The notes: generated by a model not told the origin, from the letters alone. A stretch of 64,000 nucleotides of DNA from an uncultured Candidatus Saccharibacteria bacterium (GCA_947166125.1 CAMVCW010000001.1:62001-126000), one strand, 5' to 3'. Counted from the stretch's first letter, positions 39,695-49,807 are shown. A program made the numbers and translations.

Positions 39695-41203
39695 TTATTT
39701 ATTGGATAAATATTGATAGAAAAAGTTATTTTCTAGATCGTAGGCGTAGTAATTGTATTTTAAATCATCGGCGCAATCTAAGCCTTCATTGGCATATTTT
39801 TCTAATGTCTTGAAGTTGTCTTCTCTTTGATGCGTGCCAAATTCATTACTGTTAATGTTTTGAATGATTTCCCCTAGAGGATAGATTGCGCCGATAAATA
39901 GAAGTGTAACAAGAACGCCGCCAGAGAACGATGAAAAATTTTTAGATATAAATAAAAATTTTAGGCAGTAGGTGAAGAATATAAATAACGGAATGATGCT
40001 GGCACGCATAACGAAGTCGTTGTTTAAGCCGAGTTTAAAAAACGGAATAATAATTAACAACAGAATTGTAAAAATAAAAATTGGATCTTTTTTGTAATTT
40101 TTGTGAATAAGTAGAGCCTGGATACCAAACATTGAGAGGCAGAAGATAAGGTAAAAACCAAATTCGTTGCCATATTCAATAAGTCCGAAGGAGATTGTAT
40201 CTGGTTTTTTGCCTAGAAGATTTCCAATTAGATACAAAACAACTATTGCTCCTAGGGAAATGATGGATAGTATATTGTCGATACTAAATATTTGTTTGAG
40301 GACGGTAGTTTTTTGACGAAATAAAGCATAAATGGCATAGCTGGCAAAAATAATGACAAGACCAATAAAGGAGAATGAACTGTACAAGAGAATAGGTAAA
40401 ATAATTGGGGCATATAAGTCAATTCTTTTTTTATTCATTAGAAGAAGCATAGCGGCTAGGCAGGGAGTAATTATTTGAGGGAAGACCCAACGTAACATGG
40501 CTTCGAACGATGAATATTGAAGAAGGATTGAAAAGTTTGAGTTTTTGAGATAATGTAGATCTCCAAGGGAATCAAAATTCTCATAAAAAATGTGACATAG
40601 TGACTGGGCAAGAATAAGCGTACCTGAGAAAAATATGAAACTAAAAATAACAGCAAAGAATTTTTTATATGTGCTTGCCGAAAAGAAGAGTAATAAGAAT
40701 AGTAAAAGAAGAATTAAACCAATAACATTCCATATATATAATGATAGTTCTGCGACATGAAAAGAAGAGGTGATTTTGCCGGCTATTGCTGGCACTAAGT
40801 AGGCTGCAATATAGTAACTGAGCATAGATTTTTGGTCACTGTTCTCGTAGACTACGGGCCAGTCTCGTTCGGATAAATCATGCAGAACTGCATTGTGTTT
40901 GTTCCAATCGCTATTCTGCTTGGTCCACCCCCCCCAACCGATTAAATATCCTAATAAAAGAATAATGAGGAATAGTAGAAAAATACTAGGTAGGGGAATT
41001 TTGATTGTTTTTGGGGTTCTTTTGAATAGTTTCTTGACTAATCTGTATAGGATATAGCTGGTAATTATGGCAACGGGAATAGAAATATAGGGTTTAAGGT
41101 AGCCGAAGAAGAAAATAAAAATTGACGAATAAATATAAATGACCGCTAAGATCATTAGAATATTTTCGTTTAAAGTGATGGTTTTTTTGATTAAATTATT
41201 CAT
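39695..41203 (-). CDS. Polytopic membrane protein, probable GT-C glycosyltransferase or flippase-like
   Basis: 502 residues from MNNLIKKTITLNENIL with about twelve membrane helices. The first exported loop is large and has WTKQNSDWNKHNAVLHDL and YYIAAYLVP. Acidic and His residues near the start of that loop resemble GT-C enzymes that use lipid-linked sugars, but the family is not certain. The ATG at 41203 overlaps the end of the GT2 gene by 8 nt; the longer ORF to 41251 would overlap much more. It is the last gene of a three-gene operon (43501, 41915, 41203). Confidence 0.7.
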   Translation of the reverse strand: MNNLIKKTITLNENILMILAVIYIYSSIFIFFFGYLKPYISIPVAIITSYILYRLVKKLFKRTPKTIKIPLPSIFLLFLIILLLGYLIGWGGWTKQNSDWNKHNAVLHDLSERDWPVVYENSDQKSMLSYYIAAYLVPAIAGKITSSFHVAELSLYIWNVIGLILLLLFLLLFFSASTYKKFFAVIFSFIFFSGTLILAQSLCHIFYENFDSLGDLHYLKNSNFSILLQYSSFEAMLRWVFPQIITPCLAAMLLLMNKKRIDLYAPIILPILLYSSFSFIGLVIIFASYAIYALFRQKTTVLKQIFSIDNILSIISLGAIVVLYLIGNLLGKKPDTISFGLIEYGNEFGFYLIFCLSMFGIQALLIHKNYKKDPIFIFTILLLIIIPFFKLGLNNDFVMRASIIPLFIFFTYCLKFLFISKNFSSFSGGVLVTLLFIGAIYPLGEIIQNINSNEFGTHQREDNFKTLEKYANEGLDCADDLKYNYYAYDLENNFFYQYLSNK

Positions 41204-41915
41204 TAATATGATTGCGCAAGAATTTAAAATCAGTAAGGGATTGCTTGCCAATTTTAAAGATTTTTTTGATATTGATGGTATTTATGCCGGCTTGTCTAGA
41301 CTTGAATGAGACTTTGATGAATTTGGTATTTTCATGAAAATAAGCAAAATATGTAGTAAGCATAACGTTAGGTAGATTGTAGTTTTTAGGCATTTTATTG
41401 ATATATTTTGCAACTAATTTGGTTTTCATGAGACGAAATGGGGCATTAGTATCTGGAACGGAAACGTTAAAATAATGTTTGATAATATGGCGAAGGACAT
41501 TCTCTACAAATTTTCGCGAGATACCGTCTTCGCGGTTAGATTGGCGGTCGCCAATGATGGCGTCATATTTATTTTTTAGTTTCCAGAATTGATGAAATTC
41601 GTCTGGATTGGTTTGTCCGTCGGAGTCGGTTTGAAAAATCCAGGTAGCTTTGTTTTTAATAGCATAACGATATCCGAAAAGAACTGATGAGCCATGGCCG
41701 CCGTTTTTTTTGTCAAGGGGAGTTAAAAGAGGTTTATTTTTGGCGATTTTTTTAAGTTTTTTAAGGGTGTCGTCTTTACTTCCGTCGTTGATAATAACGA
41801 GTCTGGAGTTGTTATTGCAATTATATTTTTCAATTATTGGATACCATTGATTAACTACTGAGTCAATATTTTCTGACTCGTTGTATGCGGGAATGACAAT
41901 GTATAGTTTTTCCAT
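41196..41915 (-). CDS. GT2 family glycosyltransferase, polyprenol-phosphate sugar type
   Basis: 239 residues. A GT-A fold without added membrane helices: IVIPAYNESENID at the N-terminus, the nucleotide-binding VIINDGSKDDT, FQTDSDGQTNPDEF (the DxD-like metal motif), and GDRQSNREDGISRK. This set fits dolichyl/polyprenyl-phosphate mannose or glucose synthases, which supply lipid-linked sugars to GT-C enzymes. That matches the membrane GT-like genes on both sides. The ATG overlaps the upstream stop by one base (TAATG). Confidence 0.88.
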   Translation of the reverse strand: MEKLYIVIPAYNESENIDSVVNQWYPIIEKYNCNNNSRLVIINDGSKDDTLKKLKKIAKNKPLLTPLDKKNGGHGSSVLFGYRYAIKNKATWIFQTDSDGQTNPDEFHQFWKLKNKYDAIIGDRQSNREDGISRKFVENVLRHIIKHYFNVSVPDTNAPFRLMKTKLVAKYINKMPKNYNLPNVMLTTYFAYFHENTKFIKVSFKSRQAGINTINIKKIFKIGKQSLTDFKFLRNHINE

Positions 41916-43501
41916 TATTTTATCTTTCCTTGTAGCTTAGATGCTTCTAGTCTACCATTTTTTTTATTATGATGCAATGTGGATGCTTTTTTGATTTGGT
42001 TAAAGAAGAAAAGACAGGCGATAAGGGACATAGGGACGAGAAGAATGGAAATGTACCGATTCATAACTTCTACGAGTAATAGACTAGTAGTGAGCCCTAA
42101 GAAACAGAGAGAAATGAAAAGTTCTTCGTGGCTAAAAGTATAATGTTTTTTGATTTTACGAACAAAGAATAGAAAACAAATAGCAATAAGACAAAAACAG
42201 TAGATGGCGATACCATTTTTAATTATTTTATATGTAGTATTGTCTTCGGAATAGCCGAATACGTTTTTAAGATCATAAGCGGAAGAGCCTTGACTTGCGA
42301 AAATGACGCCTGTCTTGTTGGTGAAATGTCTAATGGCGCCAACTGGTCCCATTTGTACATAGCGACTTAGCCCTTCTTGGAATAATGAACTATGCCAATT
42401 CGATCTAGATTTAGTTTGGTCTAGAAACTCTTTGGAGAATGCATAATCGCGGTCGTCGGGGCTCCATCTACCAGATGTTTGGTAATTGGATCCGATAAAG
42501 AAGGACCAACCACCGCTATGAGATGTAATATTTTCGCCTGCCCAGGAATTTAAAAGGTGGTTGTGAAGAGTTGATAATATACCAAAACTGCAAATGATGA
42601 TAATGAAAGATAATATGGGAATCGATAACTTATTGAAACTTTTTCTACCCAGGAATAGTAAGATGATGATCTCGGCAATAATCAGGACAAGGAAGATTGG
42701 ACGGAGGGCGTTGCCTATGAAAACCATTATTCCACAGAAGAGTGATAATAGCATGAGATGACAGATATTCTTTTTGGAGGTGGGATGTTTGAGGCTAAGT
42801 AGGTATTGGTTGAGTGTAATGAAAACGAGAATTGCGCTAAAGAGAATCATATTAACGCAAGCTATATTCAAAGGCAGCCAGCACATAACAATTGAAAAAG
42901 GGCTGAGTATCCAAATAGTGGCCCCTAATTTAGGACGAGATTTTAGTTTTTTAAGGATAAAGAAGAAGCAGATTATACTGATTATGTCGAAAAATAGATT
43001 AGAGATGACTATGGAAATTGAAATATTGTGAAAGATACTTTGAAAGAATGCTAAGATAAAAGTATAAGTGGGCAAGTAGGGGAAGTTTTTATCATAGTTA
43101 GTTATTTCTGGCCCAAGATTTCCATCAACGATTTCTTGGGCTCCGTAATAATGAACACCGGTGTCGGATAAGAGTGATTCACAGGAAAATTGCATATTGG
43201 TCAGTAGTGGTAATAATCTGAGAATAATACCAATAATGCAGATAATTGAAAAAAATATTTTAGTAGTTACTGGTTTTTGAAAAAGCAATTTTAAGAACGG
43301 CAATTTTGGATAGAGAATGATTAATAAACAAAAACAAAAAACGACGGATAAGAGTGATAAGGTGGTAAGATTAAGGCCGTTTGATAAATTAAAGAAAAGT
43401 GCTAGTGAGGTGAGAAAGAGCCCACTAACACCGACGATTACGGAAATAATTTTGGTGAGTTTTGAGTTTGGGGATGTGTTAGATAAAGAGGACTTTTTCA
43501 T
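41915..43501 (-). CDS. Polytopic membrane glycosyltransferase-like protein
   Basis: 528 residues with about eleven membrane helices. An exported loop after the second helix carries SCESLLSDTGVHYYGAQEIVDGNLGPEITNYDKNFPYLP. The spaced acidic residues and aromatic-rich loop resemble ArnT/PMT-type GT-C enzymes that use polyprenyl-phosphate sugars. The C-terminal tail is basic and cytoplasmic. First gene of the leftward operon, with TACAAT 5 nt before the ATG and no Shine-Dalgarno. Its exact substrate is unknown. Confidence 0.72.
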   Translation of the reverse strand: MKKSSLSNTSPNSKLTKIISVIVGVSGLFLTSLALFFNLSNGLNLTTLSLLSVVFCFCLLIILYPKLPFLKLLFQKPVTTKIFFSIICIIGIILRLLPLLTNMQFSCESLLSDTGVHYYGAQEIVDGNLGPEITNYDKNFPYLPTYTFILAFFQSIFHNISISIVISNLFFDIISIICFFFILKKLKSRPKLGATIWILSPFSIVMCWLPLNIACVNMILFSAILVFITLNQYLLSLKHPTSKKNICHLMLLSLFCGIMVFIGNALRPIFLVLIIAEIIILLFLGRKSFNKLSIPILSFIIIICSFGILSTLHNHLLNSWAGENITSHSGGWSFFIGSNYQTSGRWSPDDRDYAFSKEFLDQTKSRSNWHSSLFQEGLSRYVQMGPVGAIRHFTNKTGVIFASQGSSAYDLKNVFGYSEDNTTYKIIKNGIAIYCFCLIAICFLFFVRKIKKHYTFSHEELFISLCFLGLTTSLLLVEVMNRYISILLVPMSLIACLFFFNQIKKASTLHHNKKNGRLEASKLQGKIK

Positions 43502-43506
43502 AATGA

Positions 43507-43512
43507 ATTGTA
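43507..43512 (-). promoter_or_regulatory. -10 element of the GT-C operon
   Basis: TACAAT on the minus strand, 5-nt spacer to the ATG at 43501. Confidence 0.5.
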
Positions 43513-43613
43513 AGCGATGCTTATTTTGAGATTTATTTTATTATTATAACACAAACAATGAAGATTTTGGGTAACGTAACGAAAAGTTTTTCCGGTTAGA
43601 GTGAGAACTATGA

Positions 43614-43619
43614 TATAAT
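43614..43619 (+). promoter_or_regulatory. -10 element, leaderless promoter of the GT2-GT2-glf operon
   Basis: TATAAT in the context GATATAAT, 6-nt spacer to the ATG at 43626. Confidence 0.6.
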
Positions 43620-43625
43620 GGAAAT

Positions 43626-44786
43626 ATGGGCGGTAAAGTAAAAATTTCTGTTTTGGTGCCGATTTATAACGTAGAGGAGTTTTTGTCGGAGTGTTTGGAT
43701 AGTTTGGTTAATCAAACTTTAAAAGATATTGAAATTATATGTATCAATGATGGTTCGACGGACGGTTCTTTGGAAATTGTAAAAAAATATGCGCGCAAGG
43801 ATAAGCGTATTATAATTATCGATAAGAACAACTCGGGATATGGCGATTCGATGAATCAAGGGCTTGCTAAAGCGACTGGGGAATATGTGGGAATTGTAGA
43901 ACCAGATGATTTTATTGATTTGGATGCGTATGAGACAATGTATAATCTTGCTAAGAAGAATGATGTAGAAGTAGTAAAAGGTAATTTTTATGAATATTAT
44001 GGGGATAAAAAGATCGATAAAGGAATAAGCGACCTTTTCTTAATTGAAAATATTGGTAAGGTGGTGGATCCAAGAATGCAGAGAGAAATATTTTATCAGC
44101 CGCCATGTATTTGGGCTGGAATCTATAAAAATGAATTTTTACGAAAGAATAAAATTGACTTTTTGCCAACTCCAGGTGCGGCTTATCAAGATGCTGGCTT
44201 TAATTTTAAAGTATGGGCAATGGCACGGAGGGTATATTTTGTGAGACGCGCATTTCTACATTATCGCCAAGATAATGCCAATTCATCGGTAAAAGATGTG
44301 GGGAAAGTTTATTGTGTTAAAGATGAGCATGATTCAATAGAAGAGTTTCTGAAGAAAAATGATTTATTGGGCGAATTAGGATCAGTAGCGTTTACGTGTC
44401 GATTTGGTGGGTATGTATGGAATTTGCATAGATTAAAGTTCCGGCCAGCGATGGAATTTGCGAAGACGGTTAGACGTGATTATAAGAGGGCAAAAAATGC
44501 TGGCTATTTGGATATAAAAAAATTAGACGATACCGGACGACATAATGTGCGGATAATGGCGGTGAAACATCCTCGATTGTATGTATGTCTTCGACCATTT
44601 CACGATTTGAAGAATTCGATGAAGCCGACATTGTCAAAGATAATGAAAATGGTTTTACCACGATATCGACAGAGATTGAGAACAATCGATGCACTGTTAC
44701 GATTGAAGGATGCCCAAGATGAGCTATCTGTGAAAATATCGAAGCTTGAATCGAAAATAGAGGGAGAGGAAAAGGATGGTTGCTAA
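43626..44786 (+). CDS. GT2 family glycosyltransferase
   Basis: 386 residues. The N-terminal GT-A domain reads KISVLVPIYNVEEFLSECLD, CINDGSTDGSLEI, and GIVEPDDFID (DxD-type EPDD). The C-terminal 170 residues are helical, ending in a heptad-like segment (DAQDELSVKISKLESKIEG). Cytoplasmic transfer of a sugar from a nucleotide donor onto a growing chain is the expected role. First gene of a three-gene operon; it overlaps the next GT by 11 nt. Confidence 0.9.
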   Translation: MGGKVKISVLVPIYNVEEFLSECLDSLVNQTLKDIEIICINDGSTDGSLEIVKKYARKDKRIIIIDKNNSGYGDSMNQGLAKATGEYVGIVEPDDFIDLDAYETMYNLAKKNDVEVVKGNFYEYYGDKKIDKGISDLFLIENIGKVVDPRMQREIFYQPPCIWAGIYKNEFLRKNKIDFLPTPGAAYQDAGFNFKVWAMARRVYFVRRAFLHYRQDNANSSVKDVGKVYCVKDEHDSIEEFLKKNDLLGELGSVAFTCRFGGYVWNLHRLKFRPAMEFAKTVRRDYKRAKNAGYLDIKKLDDTGRHNVRIMAVKHPRLYVCLRPFHDLKNSMKPTLSKIMKMVLPRYRQRLRTIDALLRLKDAQDELSVKISKLESKIEGEEKDGC

Positions 44787-45885
44787 AGTAACAGTAATAG
44801 TACCAGTGTATAATGGGGCTGAATCGGTTGGAAGTTGCCTTGATAATCTAATAAAACAGACCTTAAAAGAAATTGAAATTGTGTGCGTGAATGATGGTTC
44901 GACCGATAATTCGTTGGACGTAATTGGGGATTATATCGAAAAAGATAAAAGGATAAAGGTAGTATCGCAAAAGAATGGAGGATTGTCGGCGGCGCGAAAT
45001 ACAGGTATTGAGAATACGAAAACACCATTTGTGATGTTTTGCGATTGTGATGATATATTCGCATTAGATATGTGCGAGAAGATGGTAGAAGCGATAGAAC
45101 AAAATGAGACAGATGTGGCAGCATGTGGAACTGAGGTGGAATATGAGGCACATGTGGAAATTTCGGATAGTGATACAAATTATTATAGATTGAAATTTGC
45201 AGGAAAAAATTATATTAACGATGAAGTAACAGCAAAAACTGATGTTTCGGTGTGTGATAAGATTTTTCGGATGGATCTGATAAAAAAATATGGGATTAGG
45301 TTTCCGAAAAAATTAAATAATGAAGATTACTATTTTTATAATGCATATATGAGTGTTGCGCAAACGATTTTCTTTGTGAACAGGAAGATGTATAAATATA
45401 TTCGGCGTGAGGGATCGATTATGTCGGAGAACTTTGAAGCGAATAAATATTCACCAGATCATTTGTTAGTGGCGAAGAAATTGTTTGCGTTTTATAAGAA
45501 AAATGGATTTTTAAAAATGCATACGGATTTATTTTGGAATCAATTTTCTGAGAGTTTTTGGTTTTCGTATGAACATTCGGCGAAAAAATATCGTAAAGAT
45601 ATAGAAAAGTTAGCAAAGAGGTTTATTGAAGTCAACTACGATAAATATGAACCGATGACACCAAGAGTGAAACGACTTGTATATATGATAAGATATAGTG
45701 ACTTACTTCATAAGATATGGAGAGCGTTAAAAGGGAAAATAGCTAGAGTTTATAGAAAAGTAAATATAGCCTATAAGCAACAGGATTATATTAATAGGAA
45801 TATTGATAAAATAGAGCAGGAAACATATGTATTAACGGAAAAATTAGAAAATTTAATTGGAAGGATTAAAGATGAAGATAAATGA
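44776..45885 (+). CDS. GT2 family glycosyltransferase
   Basis: 369 residues. GT-A marks: VTVIVPVYNGAESVGSCLD, CVNDGSTDNSLDV, SQKNGGLSAARNTGI and MFCDCDDIF (the DxD region). The tail again ends in a charged helical segment. It overlaps the preceding GT by 11 nt with AGAGGAAAAGG in front of the ATG, and overlaps glf by 14 nt, so the three are tightly coupled. It is related to the gene before it by family and architecture, suggesting consecutive steps in one glycan. Confidence 0.9.
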   Translation: MVAKVTVIVPVYNGAESVGSCLDNLIKQTLKEIEIVCVNDGSTDNSLDVIGDYIEKDKRIKVVSQKNGGLSAARNTGIENTKTPFVMFCDCDDIFALDMCEKMVEAIEQNETDVAACGTEVEYEAHVEISDSDTNYYRLKFAGKNYINDEVTAKTDVSVCDKIFRMDLIKKYGIRFPKKLNNEDYYFYNAYMSVAQTIFFVNRKMYKYIRREGSIMSENFEANKYSPDHLLVAKKLFAFYKKNGFLKMHTDLFWNQFSESFWFSYEHSAKKYRKDIEKLAKRFIEVNYDKYEPMTPRVKRLVYMIRYSDLLHKIWRALKGKIARVYRKVNIAYKQQDYINRNIDKIEQETYVLTEKLENLIGRIKDEDK

Positions 45886-47020
45886 TCTTGACTATTTAAT
45901 AGTTGGAGCAGGAGTGTTTGGTGCGACGGTGGCAGAACGGTTGGCGGATATTGGAAAAAAGGTTCTAGTGATTGATAGGCGTAAACATCTGGCGGGGAAT
46001 ATTTATTCTTATACTGACAAAGAGACTGGAATTGAAGTACATAAATATGGTTCGCATATTTTTCATACAGAAATGAAAGAGGTTTGGGATTACATCACAA
46101 AATTTACTGGTTTTAATGATTATGTGCATACCGTTAACACAAGACATGATGGGAAATTATATCCAATGCCGATTAACCTTGATACGGTGAATTTGTTGTA
46201 TGATACTAATATGACAGCTGGAGAAGCGGAAAAATTTGTAGCAAGAGAGGCTAAGAGAGATAGTGAAAAATACGGTATTAAGGAGCCAAAAAACTTTGAA
46301 GAAAAAGGAATTAGTTTAGTAGGAGAAAAACTTTATACGGCATTTTTGAAGAACTATACGGAAAAGCAGTGGAATACTTCGGCAAAAAATCTTTCAGCGG
46401 AAATACTTAGCAGGATCCCTGTACGGTTTTCGCACGACAATCGTTACTTTATGACAGCAAAATACCAGGGTATACCTTGTGAGGGGTATACGAGGATGAT
46501 AGAAAAAATGTTAGATTCAGATAATGTCAAAGTTAGGTTGGGAGTAGATTTTAGGGATATAAAAAATGAGATTAGTAGAGATACGAAAATTGTCTATTGT
46601 GGGCAGGTAGATCAGTTGTTAGACTATGAGCTAGGAGTGTTGCCGTGGCGATCTTTGAAATTTGAGATGGAGAAGACTGAGAATAGTTTAGGCGAGGCGG
46701 TGATAAACGAAGCAGACGCGGGTGTGCCGTATACAAGAGCCCATGATTATAAATATTATCAAATTCATCAACCGGATGTGATAGAACAGAAGTTGTCGAT
46801 TGTGGCTAAAGAATATCCAGCTGATTTTAAAAAAGATGAAGAAGCGTATTATCCGGTAAATAATGTAGAGTCGGCGAGATTATATAATAGATATGTCGAT
46901 TTAGCTAAGGAGAGGTACCCTAATTTAATTTTAGGAGGAAGACTTGGGGCTTATCAGTATTGGGATATGGATAAGGCAGTAAAAAATGCATTAGAGTTAG
47001 CTAAGGGCTTAGTCGGGTAA
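45872..47020 (+). CDS. glf: UDP-galactopyranose mutase
   Basis: 382 residues from MKINDLDYLIVGAGVFGAT. The FAD-binding GxGxxG is VGAGVFGATVAERLAD. Other marks are RRKHLAGNIYSYTD, YGSHIFHTE, and the C-terminal GGRLGAYQYWDMD. It interconverts UDP-galactopyranose and UDP-galactofuranose using reduced FAD in the cytoplasm. GalE at 48809 can supply UDP-galactose, so the locus can make a galactofuranose-containing glycan. The ORF extends to 45857, but the ATG at 45872 has AAGGA in front and overlaps the upstream stop by 14 nt. Confidence 0.96.
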   Translation: MKINDLDYLIVGAGVFGATVAERLADIGKKVLVIDRRKHLAGNIYSYTDKETGIEVHKYGSHIFHTEMKEVWDYITKFTGFNDYVHTVNTRHDGKLYPMPINLDTVNLLYDTNMTAGEAEKFVAREAKRDSEKYGIKEPKNFEEKGISLVGEKLYTAFLKNYTEKQWNTSAKNLSAEILSRIPVRFSHDNRYFMTAKYQGIPCEGYTRMIEKMLDSDNVKVRLGVDFRDIKNEISRDTKIVYCGQVDQLLDYELGVLPWRSLKFEMEKTENSLGEAVINEADAGVPYTRAHDYKYYQIHQPDVIEQKLSIVAKEYPADFKKDEEAYYPVNNVESARLYNRYVDLAKERYPNLILGGRLGAYQYWDMDKAVKNALELAKGLVG

Positions 47021-47182
47021 GAGTTTTTGGTAAGCCTTGATTCCTGTTTTTTGCCTATATGTGGTAGGTGTGCCATTTGCGTGTTATAGAAAGAGAATTA
47101 TTAACTTTTGAGAAATAGAATAATATTAACTTATAATTTTTATTGTTTCTGAAGGCCTGTCGTGATCTATGGGGTTGTCATA

Positions 47183-47959
47183 TCAATTCCATAGCTTTCT
47201 GTATGCTTCAGCAATTTTTTTCGGGTTTCCATCATGTTTAATTTTCCCATCTTCAATTAGGATGGCCCGATTGCAAAATTTTACAACATTTTCCATGGAG
47301 TGAGTGACCAGTATGACGGTTTGTTTACCTTTTAGCGAAGCAAAATAATCGTTGCACTTTTGTTGAAAGGCGGCGTCGCCGACGGCAAGAACCTCATCAA
47401 GGAGCAGGATATCACCACGAGCACGAATGGCAATGGAGAATGCTAAACGAACCTGCATACCACTTGAATAGTTTTTGAGTTTTTGGTCTTGAAAATCTTT
47501 AAGTTCGGCAAAATCCCAGATTTTTTCATACATATCATTAATTTCTTTATTTGAAAAACCCAACATTGCGCCATTAAGGTAAACGTTTTCGCGGCCAGTG
47601 AGTTCCGGATTGAAGCCTACGCCAAGTTCTATAAAGGGTATAAGATTGCCATCTATAATAATTTCGCCTTTCTGTGGGTAATAAATGCCAGCAAGCGTTT
47701 TTAGTAGTGTAGATTTACCAGACCCATTGCGGCCAACGATTCCAATAAATTCGCCCTTTTTTATATCAAAATTAAGACCGTTGAGAACTTTTTGTTCTTT
47801 GAAGCCCTTAATTCCGCGAAGACGGTTAAAGAAAGCCTGTTTAAGGCCGAAAGCTTTTTCGGTGGGGAGTTTGAAACTTTTGTGCAAGTCTGAAACATGG
47901 ATGGCAATGTCGCCGTTAGTAACAATTTCTTTTCTTGTGCCAATTTTGTGTTTGAGCAT
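47183..47959 (-). CDS. ABC transporter ATPase of polysaccharide export (Wzt/TagH type)
   Basis: 258 residues from MLKHKIGTRKEIV. Walker A is GRNGSGKSTLLK, the signature NYSSGMQVRLAFSIA, and Walker B DILLLDEVLAVGDAAFQ. The LDEVLAVGD form is typical of Wzt and TagH. The C-terminal carbohydrate-binding domain of O-antigen Wzt proteins is missing, as in the ATPases for teichoic acid and mycobacterial galactan. Start chosen 1 nt after the permease stop with AGAGGA in front; an ATG at 47977 inside the permease is the alternative. It powers export of the lipid-linked glycan. Confidence 0.93.
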   Translation of the reverse strand: MLKHKIGTRKEIVTNGDIAIHVSDLHKSFKLPTEKAFGLKQAFFNRLRGIKGFKEQKVLNGLNFDIKKGEFIGIVGRNGSGKSTLLKTLAGIYYPQKGEIIIDGNLIPFIELGVGFNPELTGRENVYLNGAMLGFSNKEINDMYEKIWDFAELKDFQDQKLKNYSSGMQVRLAFSIAIRARGDILLLDEVLAVGDAAFQQKCNDYFASLKGKQTVILVTHSMENVVKFCNRAILIEDGKIKHDGNPKKIAEAYRKLWN

Positions 47960-47960
47960 A

Positions 47961-48773
47961 TTAGATTTCCTCTGCAAAAAATTTAGATTTTTTTCTGAAA
48001 TACAACGCGGCGAGTATCATGACTATAATAATTAGGATTATTGGTAAAATTTGGAGAAAAGAATTATCAACGTAATTCCATGTTGTGATAGTCTCTGGCG
48101 TAATAAGATTATGGCGAATATCTTGGATAGCCTGTGCAATTGGATTCAGTAAAAGAACCTTTGCTGCGACAATACTAGAAGAAGCAACCATGGAGATAGG
48201 ATATATAATTGGTACTGCATAAAATAGGGCTTGGATTATTACATCCCAAATAGATGTAATATCGCGATATCTTACATTGATAGCTCCAAGTAAAAATGAA
48301 ATGCCTAGGGAAAGAATGTATAACTCTAGTAGGGATAAAGGAACAAGGAGCCATGTCCAACTAGGCTCTACACCATTGATTAGCGCAAAAATAATGACGA
48401 CAACTAGGTTGATAAGCATATTGATGACTGCGGTGAGAGTAGCTGAGACTACTACGATGTATTTAGGGAAGCTAATTTTACGGATAAGATCTCCACGAAC
48501 AACTATTGCTTGAATTCCTTGGGATGTACATTCTGTAAAAAAACTCCACATGGTAGTGCCACATAATAGATACACTGGATAATGTGGGATATCATTGCCA
48601 AATTTTAAGAGTTTAGCAAAGACCATGTAGAGTATGGCAAACATCATAAGAGGACGGAGTAGTGCCCATAGGTACCCTAATACAGAGCCTTGATAACGTA
48701 ATTTAAAATCAGTTTTAGTAAGTTCTGCCAAGAGAATACGGTTCTTTTTATTGAAAACTTTAGGAATGTCCAT
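47961..48773 (-). CDS. ABC-2 type polysaccharide export permease (Wzm/TagG type)
   Basis: 270 residues with six membrane helices. The amphipathic N-terminus KNRILLAELTKTDFKLRYQGSVLGYLWALLRPL is the hallmark of the Wzm/KpsM/TagG family. It is directly followed by its ATPase. Exports a complete lipid-linked polymer across the membrane. With Glf and GalE next door, the polymer probably contains galactofuranose. The gene is divergent from galE with 35 bp between starts. Confidence 0.94.
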   Translation of the reverse strand: MDIPKVFNKKNRILLAELTKTDFKLRYQGSVLGYLWALLRPLMMFAILYMVFAKLLKFGNDIPHYPVYLLCGTTMWSFFTECTSQGIQAIVVRGDLIRKISFPKYIVVVSATLTAVINMLINLVVVIIFALINGVEPSWTWLLVPLSLLELYILSLGISFLLGAINVRYRDITSIWDVIIQALFYAVPIIYPISMVASSSIVAAKVLLLNPIAQAIQDIRHNLITPETITTWNYVDNSFLQILPIILIIIVMILAALYFRKKSKFFAEEI

Positions 48774-48796
48774 TGTTCAATTTTATCATATGATGA

Positions 48797-48802
48797 TATA
48801 AT
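48797..48802 (+). promoter_or_regulatory. -10 element, leaderless promoter of galE
   Basis: TATAAT in GATATAAT, 6-nt spacer to the ATG at 48809. Confidence 0.6.
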
Positions 48803-48808
48803 TGTCAT

Positions 48809-49807
48809 ATGGGAAGAATATTAGTTACAGGGGGAACTGGGTACATCGGCTCACATACTATTATTGAGCTCTTTAATAATGGCTATGAAATTGATGTCCT
48901 AGATAATCTTTTTAATTCAAAAGAGACGGTGCTTGATAAGATTGAAAAGATTGTGGGTAAGAGGCCGATTTTTCATAAAATTGATCTTTGTGATTATGAT
49001 AAATTGGAAAAGTTATTTAAAAATAATCAATATGATCTGGTGATGCATTTTGCTGGTTTAAAGGCAGTAGGTGAATCTGTAGAGAAGCCTCTTAAATATT
49101 ATGAAAATAATGTAGGCGGTACGGTGAATTTATTGAAATGTATGCAAAAGTATGGTGTGAATAAGATCATCTTTTCATCTTCAGCGACGGTGTATGGGGA
49201 GCAGCCGATAGCGAAACTTGATGAAACTATGCAGACTGGTGTGGGAATTACAAATCCTTATGGCGAGACAAAACATGTAATTGAAGAGATGTTAAAGGAT
49301 ATGGCGGATTCAAATTCGGAGTTTGAGGCAGTGATTTTGAGGTACTTCAACCCGGTTGGTAATCATCCTTCAGGCTTAATTGGTGAAGACCCAAATGACA
49401 TTCCAAACAATTTAATGCCGATTATTATGAAGGTTTCACGTGGAGAAATAAAAGAACTTAGTGTTTATGGGGATGATTATCCCACGCCGGACGGGAGTGG
49501 AGTTAGGGATTATATTCATGTAGTGGATTTGGCTAAGGGTCATGTGGCAGCAATTAAGGCAATGGAACCCGGAATATTGATCTACAACCTTGGTAGCGGA
49601 AAAGGAACATCTGTATTTGAAATGATAAAGGCTTTCGAAAGCGCTAGCGGAAAGAAGTTGCCATATAAGATTACCGGCAGACGTGCTGGTGATTTGCCTG
49701 AGATATACGCTGATCCAAGAAAAGCAGAAAAAGAGTTAGGTTGGAAGACTGAGTTGACCGTAGAAGACGCTATGCGAGATACGATGTCTTATTTGAATAG
49801 TTTATAG
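48809..49807 (+). CDS. galE: UDP-glucose 4-epimerase
   Basis: 332 residues, full length. NAD-binding VTGGTGYIGSHT at the N-terminus. The SDR catalytic pair is in the usual place: SSSATVYG and the YxxxK at NPYGETKHVIE. Downstream is RYFNPVGNHPSGLIGEDP, typical of GalE. It interconverts UDP-glucose and UDP-galactose and feeds Glf. A standalone leaderless unit. Its last 19 nt overlap the end of the convergent GT gene. Confidence 0.96.
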   Translation: MGRILVTGGTGYIGSHTIIELFNNGYEIDVLDNLFNSKETVLDKIEKIVGKRPIFHKIDLCDYDKLEKLFKNNQYDLVMHFAGLKAVGESVEKPLKYYENNVGGTVNLLKCMQKYGVNKIIFSSSATVYGEQPIAKLDETMQTGVGITNPYGETKHVIEEMLKDMADSNSEFEAVILRYFNPVGNHPSGLIGEDPNDIPNNLMPIIMKVSRGEIKELSVYGDDYPTPDGSGVRDYIHVVDLAKGHVAAIKAMEPGILIYNLGSGKGTSVFEMIKAFESASGKKLPYKITGRRAGDLPEIYADPRKAEKELGWKTELTVEDAMRDTMSYLNSL